In this document: one piece after another, positions 26,296 through 35,790 of the stretch
Layout of the letters: every line of letters starts with the position of its first letter
Position numbering within the stretch: the stretch's first letter is position 1
Assembly: GCA_964388445.1 (NCBI GenBank)
Contig: CAYMAI010000001.1
Span: 1 to 64,000 of the forward strand
Length of the DNA: 64,000 nucleotides
Source of the DNA: CAYMAI01 sp964388445
Lineage (GTDB): Bacteria; 4484-113; JAGGVC01
Reading direction: 5' to 3'
The notes under the pieces: model-generated
Databases searched by the model: none
The model's input: the letters and a program-made list of their open reading frames with translations, nothing else
Told to the model about the DNA's origin: nothing
Made by a program: the position numbers and the translations under genes

Positions 26296-27141
26296 ATGCA
26301 GGACTTGATGCAAAACAAAAATATGTTGATTGTGCTTGGAATCCTTGTGGCGATTGCCATATATATGGGATTCACAGGTGGTTTTAACCTCGGCGGAGGC
26401 GGCGACCTTCCCGGCATGGATACCCAGCAGTATTTGGCCGAATCGGGGCTGCAAGCGACCACTCCGCCACCTGCTGCATCCGCACCCCCGCCGGATGCGG
26501 CTCCTCCCAGCGCGGCGCCCGGTGCTCCTCCACCCTCTTCGGCGGGCGAAATCGGAATGGGTGGTGCGCCTCCATCGGCTTCTCCTCCTTCCCAGCCGGC
26601 TCCGTCCGCTCCTTCTACGCCCGGACAATCCTCACCCGGCTCGATGAGCATTAACGAAAAGCTGCTTTCTTTCCGCAATCTCGATCCGGACATTATTATC
26701 AACGACAAGTACGAAGTTCTCGAGGAATCCGTAACGGAGCCCGAAAAATTCGCTGCCGACATCGGCCGCGTCGATCCGCTCACGGTCGTTAACCAGTTCA
26801 TTCCGCCGGAGCTTCGTCCGCCGAGACAAGGCGAGACCAACGACGAAAAAGTCCTCGGATTTCTCGAAGAGCTTACCGGCCACGAAATATTGAACCAAAT
26901 ACGCCTCGATATCGTTGAAGTAATCAACGCCGGAAACATGGTTTTCGTTTTGATTCGCTTCGGCCCCGGCGAGCCGACTCCGGTTCCGGTCGGTTCAAGC
27001 TACGGTTTCAGATATGGGGGTCTCAATATAACGGTTGTTATCGATTCGGCAACTCGGAATAAGGTGGTTTACCGCCTGATTTTCCAGGGCGAATATTCTT
27101 CCGGTTCTCGTACGGTAACGGCCATTTCGCCTTCTTACTAG
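26296..27141 (+). CDS. PilP-position membrane-anchored protein with Pro/Ala-rich linker
   Basis: 281 residues. N-terminal membrane helix (MLIVLGILVAIAIYMGF), then about 75 residues of low-complexity Pro/Ala/Ser, then a compact C-terminal domain (about 115-281) ending in beta-rich sequence. It lies 14 bp after the PilO-like gene with GGAG 9 nt before ATG. Position after PilM-N-O and a disordered periplasmic linker fit PilP, but no PilP sequence motif is clear and there is no lipobox, so I leave it unnamed. Confidence 0.6.
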   Translation: MQDLMQNKNMLIVLGILVAIAIYMGFTGGFNLGGGGDLPGMDTQQYLAESGLQATTPPPAASAPPPDAAPPSAAPGAPPPSSAGEIGMGGAPPSASPPSQPAPSAPSTPGQSSPGSMSINEKLLSFRNLDPDIIINDKYEVLEESVTEPEKFAADIGRVDPLTVVNQFIPPELRPPRQGETNDEKVLGFLEELTGHEILNQIRLDIVEVINAGNMVFVLIRFGPGEPTPVPVGSSYGFRYGGLNITVVIDSATRNKVVYRLIFQGEYSSGSRTVTAISPSY

Positions 27142-27204
27142 ACTGTCCGGTCTTCCGGCCGCCATTTCACCCGGGCTTTGCCGGGAGATGTTTTGGGGTA
27201 ATAA

Positions 27205-28824
27205 GTGCTTAACGACTCGGTATTCGCTTTCCTCGCGACGGTTTGGGGAAGGCTTCAATTGCTCTGGTCGGAGCCGTCCCGGCAGCTCTCGCATTGGGGC
27301 TGGGAGCATCAGGCCTACTATTTGCTTTTTCCCGAAATATGCCTCCTCATAGGCATTTTTGCGATTTTGCTCGTCGACTTGTTTTTCGGCAAAAAATCCT
27401 ACAACATCGTCATATGGATCGCAATCATATCCCTTTTCTCCAATTTCCTGATGACGCTCCACCTAATGTATATGACGAGCCGCTACTTCAGCTACGGTCT
27501 CGGCCTTTGGTGGGGCCAGCTTGAAACGATCGATCCATACGCTCTGTTTTTCAAGCAGCTAATGGACTGGGGCGACATTTTTCTTCTTCTCGTCCTTTTC
27601 CGCTATCCGCTCCTGAAAAAATTCCGTGCCGAATTTATCGTTCTAATCCTTACGGCAACTATCGCCTTCGACTTGATGGTAGGTTCGAGCGATTTGCTTG
27701 CGGTTTACGTAATGACGGAGTTCGGCAGCATTTTGCTTTACATAATGGCCGCGTATTATAAGGACAGCCTCAAAAGCCTCGAGGGCGGCCTAAAGTACTT
27801 TCTTACCGGTGCCACTTCCGCCGCTGTAATGCTTTTCGGCCTAAGCTATATTTACGGGCTTGTCGGCAACACGAACATTTACGAAATAAAAGCGCGAATG
27901 GACTCCATAAACCATGCGCACCCTCTGTTATTTTTCGCGATGGTCTTGATTATCGTAGGGGTCGGCTACAAAATAGGAGTCGCGCCATTTCATATGTGGT
28001 CTCCCGACGCATTCGAAGGAGCGCCAACGCCCGCCGCTGCGTTTGTCAGCGTTTTTCCGAAAATGGCCGGATTCGCAATTTTGATGCGAATATATTTGGT
28101 TGCCTTCGCCCCGATCGCCGAGGTTTGGCTTCCGCTTTTCGTAATCATCGCGGTTTTGACGATGTTCGTCGGAAACATAATGGCTCTGACGCAAACGAGC
28201 TTCAAACGATTAATGGCATACAGCGGTGTCGCGCAAATGGGCTACGTGCTTATGGGCGTTATTTGCGCGGGTCTCGAAGGTCCGAATTCTTCGACGTCGT
28301 CTTGGGGTTTCTGGGCGGCAATGTACTATATTCTGATATATATGTTCATGAATCTCGGGGCCTTTATAATCGGAATGCTAAACGAGGTTTCCGGAGGAAC
28401 TGATCACCTCGATACGATGAACGGACTGCACCAGCGATCTCCGTTTTTGGCGTTTTTCATGACGATTTGCCTTCTCGCGCTTACTGGCATCCCGCCAACC
28501 GCAGGTTTCATCGCGAAATTCCTTGTGTTCCTTAGCCTTGTAAGATTCGTGGGGACATATCCGGTTATTTTCGTTATGCTCATTCTTGCGCTAATCAATA
28601 CGATAATCGCAGTATTTTATTACGTGGGCATTATCAAGAGAATGTATCTGTTAAAACCGCTGCGAGAAGAGCTTGGCAGACCGTTCACGCCGATTTTCTT
28701 CCAGCGGGCGGCCGTTCTCATTCCCTCGCTCGCATGCCTTGTACTCGGCTTTCTTTTTGTAGATGCCCCAATCGAATATGTGCGTGGCGCTTGGTTTATG
28801 ACTTTCTACACGACCGTAGCCTAA
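27205..28824 (+). CDS. nuoN: NADH-quinone oxidoreductase subunit N (solitary)
   Basis: 539 residues, about 14 membrane helices. Hallmark antiporter-like motifs: VGYKIGVAPFHMWSPDAFEGAP followed by TPAAAFVSVFPKMAGFAIL and later NIMALTQTSFKRLMAYSG, all typical of NuoN in complex I. GTG start with GGGG at 6 nt. The protein would be one of the proton-pumping subunits in the inner membrane. No other nuo gene is present on either side, so it is detached from its usual operon; it could instead serve a different complex-I-like antiporter module. Confidence 0.88.
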   Translation: MLNDSVFAFLATVWGRLQLLWSEPSRQLSHWGWEHQAYYLLFPEICLLIGIFAILLVDLFFGKKSYNIVIWIAIISLFSNFLMTLHLMYMTSRYFSYGLGLWWGQLETIDPYALFFKQLMDWGDIFLLLVLFRYPLLKKFRAEFIVLILTATIAFDLMVGSSDLLAVYVMTEFGSILLYIMAAYYKDSLKSLEGGLKYFLTGATSAAVMLFGLSYIYGLVGNTNIYEIKARMDSINHAHPLLFFAMVLIIVGVGYKIGVAPFHMWSPDAFEGAPTPAAAFVSVFPKMAGFAILMRIYLVAFAPIAEVWLPLFVIIAVLTMFVGNIMALTQTSFKRLMAYSGVAQMGYVLMGVICAGLEGPNSSTSSWGFWAAMYYILIYMFMNLGAFIIGMLNEVSGGTDHLDTMNGLHQRSPFLAFFMTICLLALTGIPPTAGFIAKFLVFLSLVRFVGTYPVIFVMLILALINTIIAVFYYVGIIKRMYLLKPLREELGRPFTPIFFQRAAVLIPSLACLVLGFLFVDAPIEYVRGAWFMTFYTTVA

Positions 28825-28830
28825 CCGGCG

Positions 28831-28839
28831 TGATAAAAT
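28831..28839 (+). promoter_or_regulatory. extended -10 promoter, start codon 6 nt downstream
   Basis: TGA plus TAAAAT (28834-28839), then 6 nt and GTG at 28846. Same geometry as at 1476, 36521 and 44185. Confidence 0.5.
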
Positions 28840-28845
28840 TCGCCC

Positions 28846-30810
28846 GTGCCCCAAAGGCGGAATAAATCCAGAAGTTTCAAGCAATCTTCCGCCGCTCCGT
28901 TAACGGAGATTAAGAGCGCGTTCATTCCTTTGGCTATTCTCGCTTTCGCATTGCTTATCGCGCCTCTTTTCTATGGCACTATAAAAGGTTCCACGATTTC
29001 GGATTCCTACGCTTGGCTGTTGCTTCCCCCGCTCGCCGTATTTTTTATCGCCGGACGACCGGGAGTGGCCGTATGTAAACTCGCAACGATTTTTGCGTTA
29101 TGGCTGTTGTATGTTTCTATCCAGATTCCATTTAGCGAGTACTCCTATCTTTCTTCAATCGAAACGCTGCAGTTTTCCTGCTGGGTGTCTATCTTCGTAA
29201 TCGCATACATTGCCGCTTCCGCCGGCCTCGCCGTCAAACTTACGAAAATTATCGCGGTCGCAGGATTGTTGCCATCGCTCTGGGGACTTTTTTTGCACCT
29301 CGGACACGATCCGGGAGATCCGTTTTACACCGGTTTGTCCGGCACTTTCGGACTTCATAATCCATTCGCCGGTTTTTTATTGATGACGATTCCAATGACG
29401 GTTTACGTCTTGTTTGCGGATAGGGAAAAAAAGTTTCTGCGCCTGTTTTGGGTTGCATCCGCGATGATACAAATTGCGGCTTTCGTTTTAACGAGAAGCC
29501 GTGCAGCTTGGCTGGTCGCGCTGATTGTCCTGTTGATTTATTTGCTATCTCCGATTTTCAAGTCCGGCATCGGCCGTACGCTTAAGGTGTCGATTGGCAT
29601 TTTATCGGGCGTAATAGTCGTTTTTGCAATTTTTTCCCTGATTCCGCCAGATTGGATATTCGAAAAGTATCGTTCGAAATTCGAGCTTCTGGATTATTCG
29701 ATTAAAGGCAGGTACGAATTTTGGCGAGCCGCTCTGCGTATGTTCATCGAAAATCCGCTATTCGGAACCGGAGCAGGCACCTTTCAAACTTCATACACGA
29801 GATTTCAGCAGTCGATAGTTTTCTATGCAACTGACCCGCATAGCTATCCATTGCATGTCGCGGCGGGGCAGGGCGCTATTGGATTGGGATTTTTAATTGC
29901 GGCAGTTTTATCCGTCTGGCGCAGTTTTAATCTATGGCTGTTGCGCGATTCGTCCGGGCTTGCACGAGCCTCTTCGCTTGCCGCAACGGGAATATTCCTG
30001 CATTCAGCCGTCGATTTCGACCTGACCTATGCGCCAAACGCATTTACGCTTGTTTCGATTGTTGCTTTGGCATCGTTTTTCGGCGCCGGTAAGACGAGCG
30101 AAGGGGAATCTTCAGAAACAAACACCATCCGAAAAGCAGTTTCTTTTTCAACTTTGCTTTTGATTTCTCTCACTTTCGCTTGGGGATTGTGCACTGTTTA
30201 CGCAAAGACGCCTTGGGTATATCAAGAGTCCAGGATTAAGGATTGGCGGACGTCAACATTTAGCTTGAATACTCCTTTTCCCTCCATAGCGTTGTACGAG
30301 CGAACCTTTGAGGAAATGGTTATTCCCACAGCTGATGGCAATTCTGGGCTTATCGAACATGAATTGCTTTTTGACAGGATAGGCAGATTTACTGAAAGAT
30401 ATCCGAAAGTTGCTTCCGCTTGGCAGTTGCGCGCAACGGCCGCAGCTTACATTTTTGGGAATCATATAGAAGCAGTCGAATTTTCGAGAAGAGCGATCAA
30501 TCTCGACCCTTACAATTTCCCGGAATATTACTTTTTCCTCGTTAAATCTCTCGAATCCGCCGGAAAAGAAAACGAAGCCTATGAGATTTTGCGTGATTGC
30601 CTGACGGATAAAATCCCAATAGTCGAACCGGTCTATCCCGAACACGTGAAACCAACCTGGCAGGCCAAAAACCTGCTGTTCGCCGCGATGTGGAAGAGGC
30701 TTGCCGAATACGAATCGAAGTTCGGAAGCGAAATTCTTGCCGTGGAATATGAAGCGCGAGCGGAGATGTTTTATGATTACGTTAACGAGCACGGCGATGG
30801 AAGAAGCTAG
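28846..30810 (+). CDS. O-antigen ligase/polymerase-like membrane protein with C-terminal helical repeats
   Basis: 654 residues. About 12 membrane helices in the first 440 residues, with the Wzy_C-type region near 170-340: TGLSGTFGLHNPFAGFLL, LTRSRAAWLVALIVLL and the large periplasmic loop containing GRYEFWRAALRMFIENPLFGTG. Residues about 480-640 form helix-turn-helix repeats of TPR type. It would join or polymerise surface glycans at the periplasmic side of the inner membrane; ligase and polymerase cannot be told apart by sequence. There is no Shine-Dalgarno before GTG 28846. Its stop codon interlocks with that of carB on the other strand (shared CTAG at 30807-30810). Confidence 0.75.
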   Translation: MPQRRNKSRSFKQSSAAPLTEIKSAFIPLAILAFALLIAPLFYGTIKGSTISDSYAWLLLPPLAVFFIAGRPGVAVCKLATIFALWLLYVSIQIPFSEYSYLSSIETLQFSCWVSIFVIAYIAASAGLAVKLTKIIAVAGLLPSLWGLFLHLGHDPGDPFYTGLSGTFGLHNPFAGFLLMTIPMTVYVLFADREKKFLRLFWVASAMIQIAAFVLTRSRAAWLVALIVLLIYLLSPIFKSGIGRTLKVSIGILSGVIVVFAIFSLIPPDWIFEKYRSKFELLDYSIKGRYEFWRAALRMFIENPLFGTGAGTFQTSYTRFQQSIVFYATDPHSYPLHVAAGQGAIGLGFLIAAVLSVWRSFNLWLLRDSSGLARASSLAATGIFLHSAVDFDLTYAPNAFTLVSIVALASFFGAGKTSEGESSETNTIRKAVSFSTLLLISLTFAWGLCTVYAKTPWVYQESRIKDWRTSTFSLNTPFPSIALYERTFEEMVIPTADGNSGLIEHELLFDRIGRFTERYPKVASAWQLRATAAAYIFGNHIEAVEFSRRAINLDPYNFPEYYFFLVKSLESAGKENEAYEILRDCLTDKIPIVEPVYPEHVKPTWQAKNLLFAAMWKRLAEYESKFGSEILAVEYEARAEMFYDYVNEHGDGRS

Positions 30811-33800
30811 TGAGAACTGGCGGTTTTCTCGAATGAGAGCTCGCGCCACCTCTGAGGAATATCGTTAAGCGCAAGCACTTCGGTTTTGCCCGCGTGCGCC
30901 TTTCTCGTTTCGAGTACGCTCAAAAGCGCTCTCGTGGTGTCCAGCGAAGTAATAACCGGAATATTATGCTCTACCGCGGCACGGCGGATTATTAGTCCGT
31001 CAACTTCGGCTTCCCTGTTATCGCTGATCGTGTTGATCACCAATTTGAAAAGCCCGCTTTCAACGTGATCCGCGATATGCGGTCGTCCTTCGTGCAACTT
31101 TTTAACTGATTCGGCCGGTACGCCTTCTCTGTTGAAACTCGCCGCCGTCCCTTCGGTTGCATAAACTTTCATTCCAAGCCTGTGCAGCCTTCTGGCGACC
31201 GAAAGACCTTCTTGCTTGTCCGCATCGGCGACCGTGATAAGCACACCGAGACCGGCCGGATCTTTCGGAATGCCGATTCCCGCCGCTGCCATCGCTTTGC
31301 CGAGCGCGGACGGGAAGTCCTTCGCGACGCCCATAACTTCTCCCGTGCTTTTCATTTCCGGGCCAAGCCCGACGTCCACCTGCTGCATTTTGGAAAAACT
31401 GAACACCGGCGCTTTGACCGCAACCAAGTCTTGCGGCGGATAAAGTCCCGGCACAATTCCCGGCAATTCCGCAAGTCTTCCCCCCATAATCGCGTGCATT
31501 GCGAGCGGCACCATCGGAATGCCGGTCACTTTGGAGATAAACGGAATCGTCCTGCTGGCACGAGGATTTACTTCCAGAACAAACAGCTTGCCGGCGCTAA
31601 GCACGTATTGAATATTGATTAAACCTCGCGCATCTATGCGTCTTGCAATCGAAGTTCCCATTTCTACGATTTTGTCGATAATGCCGGCGCTTATATTTTG
31701 CGGAGGATAAACCGCCATTGAATCGCCGCTATGAACGCCCGCTCTTTCGATATGCTCCATTACCCCCGGAATGATAATCGTTTCGCCGTCGCTTACCAGG
31801 TCCACTTCGAGTTCAATTCCGGGATGGTATTGATCTATCAACAGCGGATGCCCTCGAAAAGCATGCCGGTTTCTTGTAATGTATTGCCGCATTCCTTCTT
31901 CGGAAAAGACGATTTCCATCGCCCTGCCGCCGAGAACGAAGCTCGGACGCACCAATACCGGATATTTCAGGCTGTTTCCGAATTCCGGCGCAGAATCGTA
32001 ATCGGTTGTCGCAATGCCCTGCGGTCTCGGTATTTCGAGTTCCTCCATTAGCGCGTCGAACAACTTCCGGTTTTCCGTAACTTCGATTCCTTGTGCGGTT
32101 GTACCGAGGATTTTCACACCGCGTTCTTTAAGCGGCATCGCAAGGTTTATGGATGTTTGACCGCCGAATTGAACCACCACGCCGAGCGGCTTAATCCGGT
32201 TTACCACGTCCATCACGCTTTCCACCGTGAGCGGTTCGAAAAACAGCGAGTCGGACATATCGAAATCGGTTGATACGGTTTCAGGATTATTGTTTATGAT
32301 TACCGCCTCGTACCCCATTTTGTGTAGCGCGATAAGTCCGTGGGTTATGCAATAGTCGAATTCGATACCTTGACCTATTCGAATCGCCCCGCCGCCAAGT
32401 ACGATAACTTTTCTGTTTAGTCCGGATTTTCGCAGTCCTGCTTTCAAATCGCCTGTCGGTTCGTACGTTGCATAGTAATAAGGACTGCCGGCTTCGAATT
32501 CGGCGGCGCAAGTATCTACTTCCTTATATACGGCTTCTACCGGGATTTCGCTCGCCATCCGCGTTTTGTAAATTTCCTCCTCTGATTTTCCGGTTACATC
32601 CGAGATAATCTGGTCGGATATTCCGGCGCGCTTCCAAAGGAACAACTCGTCCCGTGAAGGATTCGGATGCGCCGGCGGTGCTTCGCCGGCATTTGAGCTT
32701 GAGTTTCTAAACAATGCAAGCTGGGCTTCACGTGTCTCTTTGCCATACTTCTCCCGCATATCGGCTTCAAGGCCGATTATTTCCTTGAATCTCTTGATGA
32801 AATATAAATCGATATGCGTAATCCGGTTCAAATATTCTATATCCCAGCCGCGATAAATTGCCTCGAAAAGAGCGAATATTCTGCCGTCCGTCGGAACATT
32901 CAAAAATCCTCGCAAATCGTCGTCGGAAACCGATAGAAAGTGATTCGTTCTAAACGACGATAGCTTTACTTCCAGAGCGGAAAGCGCCTTCAAAAACGCG
33001 CCTTCAAACGTGCGATCGATGCTCATAACCTCGCCCGTCGCTTTCATCTGGGTGCCGAGCGTTTTGTCCGCATCCTTGAATTTGTCGAACGGCCAGCGGG
33101 GAATCTTGATAACGACATAATCGAGAGCCGGTTCGAAACTCGCCTTCGTCTTGCCTGTTACGGCGTTCGTTATTTCGTCCAAGTTAAGCCCTAGCGCTAT
33201 TTTTGCCGCCCCTCTCGCAATGGGATAGCCGGTCGCCTTGCTCGCGAGCGCGCTGGAGCGGCTTACTCTCGGATTCACCTCGATTACGTAAAACTTCAGC
33301 TCGGTCGGCGAAAGCGCGTATTGTACGTTGCATCCGCCGCAGATTTTGAGCTTTCGGATTATTGCCAGCGATGCCGAGCGAAGCAATTGATATTCTTTGT
33401 CCGTAAGCGTCAGGCTCGGGGCGACGACCATCGAGTCTCCGGTATGAACTCCCATCGCGTCGAGGTTTTCCATATTGCATACCGTGATGCAGTTGTCCGC
33501 ATTGTCGCGCATAACCTCGTATTCGATTTCCTTCCACCCGACCACGCATTCTTCGATGAGTACTTGGCGCACACGGCTGGCGGTAAGGCCGGTCGAGATA
33601 AAGTGCCTAAATTCCGCAATGTTATATGCGATTCCGCCGCCGGAGCCGCCCAAAGTATACGCGGGCCGAACTATCAACGGATAGCCCTGTTTTTCGGCAA
33701 ACGCCATGGCTTCTTCCATCGTTGTAGCGATTGTGCTTGGCGGAATCGGCATCCCGATGGACTTCATCGTTTCCTTGAACTCCAGTCTGTCCTCAGCCAT

Positions 33801-34172
33801 TTTGATGCTCTCGAAGCTCGTTCCAAGCAGTCCGACGCCGTACTTTTGGGGTATGCCTGCCTCCCATAATTCCACCGCCAGATTCAATCCGGTTTGGCCT
33901 CCAAGCGTAGGCAAAAGGCCGTCGGGTCTTTCTCGTGCCAATATCGCTTCGATATGCTCCAAATCCATCGGTTCGACGTAAATGCGGTCGGCAATGTCGG
34001 TGTCCGTCATTATCGTCGCGGGATTGCTGTTGATAAGTACTACTTCGACGCCTTCTTCGCGAAGGGCGCGGCAGGCCTGACTTCCGGCATAATCGAATTC
34101 GGCAGCCTGGCCGATAACGATCGGCCCGCTTCCGATTACCATCACTTTTTTAATCGCGGGGTTGCGCGGCAT
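30807..34172 (-). CDS. carB: carbamoyl-phosphate synthase large subunit
   Basis: 1,121 residues. It makes carbamoyl phosphate from bicarbonate, ammonia and 2 ATP for arginine and pyrimidine synthesis. Two homologous ATP-grasp halves are plain: VMVIGSGPIVIGQAAEFDYAG at the N-terminus and VIVLGGGAIRIGQGIEFDY in the middle, each followed by NSNPATIMTD or NNNPETVSTD; a C-terminal MGS-like allosteric domain closes the chain. It is about 50 residues longer than E. coli CarB; the excess lies around residues 475-545 in the linker region. ATG with GAGGA at 9 nt, and an extended -10 36 nt upstream. carA and other pyr/arg genes are absent nearby. Confidence 0.96.
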   Translation of the reverse strand: MPRNPAIKKVMVIGSGPIVIGQAAEFDYAGSQACRALREEGVEVVLINSNPATIMTDTDIADRIYVEPMDLEHIEAILARERPDGLLPTLGGQTGLNLAVELWEAGIPQKYGVGLLGTSFESIKMAEDRLEFKETMKSIGMPIPPSTIATTMEEAMAFAEKQGYPLIVRPAYTLGGSGGGIAYNIAEFRHFISTGLTASRVRQVLIEECVVGWKEIEYEVMRDNADNCITVCNMENLDAMGVHTGDSMVVAPSLTLTDKEYQLLRSASLAIIRKLKICGGCNVQYALSPTELKFYVIEVNPRVSRSSALASKATGYPIARGAAKIALGLNLDEITNAVTGKTKASFEPALDYVVIKIPRWPFDKFKDADKTLGTQMKATGEVMSIDRTFEGAFLKALSALEVKLSSFRTNHFLSVSDDDLRGFLNVPTDGRIFALFEAIYRGWDIEYLNRITHIDLYFIKRFKEIIGLEADMREKYGKETREAQLALFRNSSSNAGEAPPAHPNPSRDELFLWKRAGISDQIISDVTGKSEEEIYKTRMASEIPVEAVYKEVDTCAAEFEAGSPYYYATYEPTGDLKAGLRKSGLNRKVIVLGGGAIRIGQGIEFDYCITHGLIALHKMGYEAVIINNNPETVSTDFDMSDSLFFEPLTVESVMDVVNRIKPLGVVVQFGGQTSINLAMPLKERGVKILGTTAQGIEVTENRKLFDALMEELEIPRPQGIATTDYDSAPEFGNSLKYPVLVRPSFVLGGRAMEIVFSEEGMRQYITRNRHAFRGHPLLIDQYHPGIELEVDLVSDGETIIIPGVMEHIERAGVHSGDSMAVYPPQNISAGIIDKIVEMGTSIARRIDARGLINIQYVLSAGKLFVLEVNPRASRTIPFISKVTGIPMVPLAMHAIMGGRLAELPGIVPGLYPPQDLVAVKAPVFSFSKMQQVDVGLGPEMKSTGEVMGVAKDFPSALGKAMAAAGIGIPKDPAGLGVLITVADADKQEGLSVARRLHRLGMKVYATEGTAASFNREGVPAESVKKLHEGRPHIADHVESGLFKLVINTISDNREAEVDGLIIRRAAVEHNIPVITSLDTTRALLSVLETRKAHAGKTEVLALNDIPQRWRELSFEKTASSH

Positions 34173-34208
34173 AATGCGGAATCCTCAAGAGCTTGGGTCT
34201 CATACCGG

Positions 34209-34217
34209 ATTATAACA
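34209..34217 (-). promoter_or_regulatory. extended -10 promoter of carB
   Basis: On the minus strand TGT plus TATAAT, 36 nt before the carB ATG. No -35 match at 17 bp. Contrast with the leaderless cases: this gene has a normal leader and Shine-Dalgarno. Confidence 0.55.
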
Positions 34218-34248
34218 CGGCAATTCCGGAATCCCATCTCCGCGCCAG

Positions 34249-35643
34249 CTAGCCGGAATATTCGCCTGCCATATCTCCAAGCTGCGCCTCTCCGCTTATC
34301 AATTTTGCGACGATGTAGTTTTCCGCCGTTTCCACGATTTCAAGCACGCCAACCTGCCTCTCCCTTACTCCCAGTTCCTCGCCCGTAATCTGATTGACTA
34401 GCTTAGAAGCCCTCAATAAACGTAGCCGTACGCCCGGCTTGGCCCATTCCGGAACCGCTCCCGAAAGGAAATACTCGCCGCCTTCGATTGCCGCAACTTG
34501 AAGCGAGCCTCCTGCGGACGGAAAAGATGCTCCGAACATCCGCTCGAAATTCCGCCCCAAATACCCTTTAAGTTCCGCCGCCTTTTTCTTTTCGCTTGCT
34601 TCCAGATGCGCATCGTATATCGTTAAGTATTCGGCGATTTGGCGGTCGCAGTCATCGAATTTGCCGAGCGCAGCCGAAATTGCAATGACGTTCCACAAGA
34701 TTACCCGCACGCGAGTCTCTTTGTATTCGCCCGGCTTGTACGCCTCCGTCATATTTTCTAGCGCCGATTGGTAATCGCCCGTAAGCGCCAGCCGCCAGCC
34801 ATCTTCGTAAGTTTTCGCCGCGGCGGTTTTACCCATGAAATCCGCCGGATAACACATAATGTAACTTTCGAAAGTTTCCCGATACGGCGTAACTTTGCGC
34901 GCCAGTTTGGTCATTGCCGAGGAAAGCACAATGTCCTCCATCTCGGGCTGCGGATACGTTCGCCCCTTGTTGTCGAAGTTGACGTTCGTCCACCGCTCCT
35001 TTACGCCGTCCGCGTAAACCACTTTTCCGGTTTCCACGTCAATGAGCCGCACATCCAAATCGCAAATCGCCCATTGGTCGTGAACCCAGACTTTTTTATA
35101 AACAGGCTCTTTTTCGGTGTAATACTTTGTTTCGTATTCTCCCTTTTCCTTGTTCCATACCTTTTTGCTTTTTTGAATTTCTTTGTAATAGTCCACCACG
35201 TCGTCTTGCCGGCTCGCCGTTTCCGCCGTGAGCGCGCTCAAATTTCCCAGCGCCAACAAGTCCGCTCCGAGCAGTTTCCCGATTTCTCGAGCGGTTTCCG
35301 GCTCTGCGAAACCGCTTTGCTGAAACCTTTGTTCAGTAAGCACTTTGTCGAGCGCATCTCTAGTGACGACAGTCAAAATCCCCTCACGGCTCACTTCGGT
35401 AATGAGCTTGTTCATCAAGATGTTTCCAAGTTCCCTTCGCTTGCCCGGCGCCGCAAATGGCAAAATAGCGATTCTTACCTTCGAAGGGTCGTAATATCCC
35501 GAAACGGACTGCTGAGACAGCCTGAGCGGCTTCGCCCACTTTTCGGTCGTTATGTCTGCATTCGCAGGCAGCGCCGCGAACAGCAGCAGGCAAAACGCGA
35601 TCGCGCCGAATAGCGCGCACGAATTCAACAAAGATAGCTTCAT
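34249..35643 (-). CDS. CsgG-family secreted protein
   Basis: 464 residues from ATG at 35643. The open frame runs further upstream to 36099 but that part is the RNase P RNA gene; ATG 35643 has GGGAG 6 nt before it and starts a signal peptide (LFGAIAFCLLLFAALPANA). Residues 50-220 resemble CsgG/FlgT-type proteins: RIAILPFAAPGKRRELG, LLTEVSREGILTVVTRDALDKVL, LGADLLALGNLSA and DLDVRLIDVETGKVVYADG. There is no lipobox Cys, unlike CsgG itself. The C-terminal half contains helical, possibly TPR-like sequence and a small beta domain. A role in envelope or secretion structures is likely but the partner is unknown. A minus-strand TATAAT at 35660-35665 may be its -10. Confidence 0.7.
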   Translation of the reverse strand: MKLSLLNSCALFGAIAFCLLLFAALPANADITTEKWAKPLRLSQQSVSGYYDPSKVRIAILPFAAPGKRRELGNILMNKLITEVSREGILTVVTRDALDKVLTEQRFQQSGFAEPETAREIGKLLGADLLALGNLSALTAETASRQDDVVDYYKEIQKSKKVWNKEKGEYETKYYTEKEPVYKKVWVHDQWAICDLDVRLIDVETGKVVYADGVKERWTNVNFDNKGRTYPQPEMEDIVLSSAMTKLARKVTPYRETFESYIMCYPADFMGKTAAAKTYEDGWRLALTGDYQSALENMTEAYKPGEYKETRVRVILWNVIAISAALGKFDDCDRQIAEYLTIYDAHLEASEKKKAAELKGYLGRNFERMFGASFPSAGGSLQVAAIEGGEYFLSGAVPEWAKPGVRLRLLRASKLVNQITGEELGVRERQVGVLEIVETAENYIVAKLISGEAQLGDMAGEYSG

Positions 35644-35779
35644 CGGTTTCTCCCGCTTGATTATAACCGCCTGCGCCTGCCCTTTATTAAGACGCCGTTG
35701 TCGCGCCGCCGTTCGCTTCGAAATCACGGCAATTCGCCTTTTTACTGGCATCGTATCCCGCAATAGCTCGAAACTGGGG

Positions 35780-35785
35780 TATGAT
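35780..35785 (+). promoter_or_regulatory. candidate -10 box of rnpB
   Basis: TATGAT, 5 nt before the first base of the P1 helix of RNase P RNA, the right distance for a transcription start at 35791. No convincing -35. Confidence 0.45.
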
Positions 35786-35790
35786 TTAAC

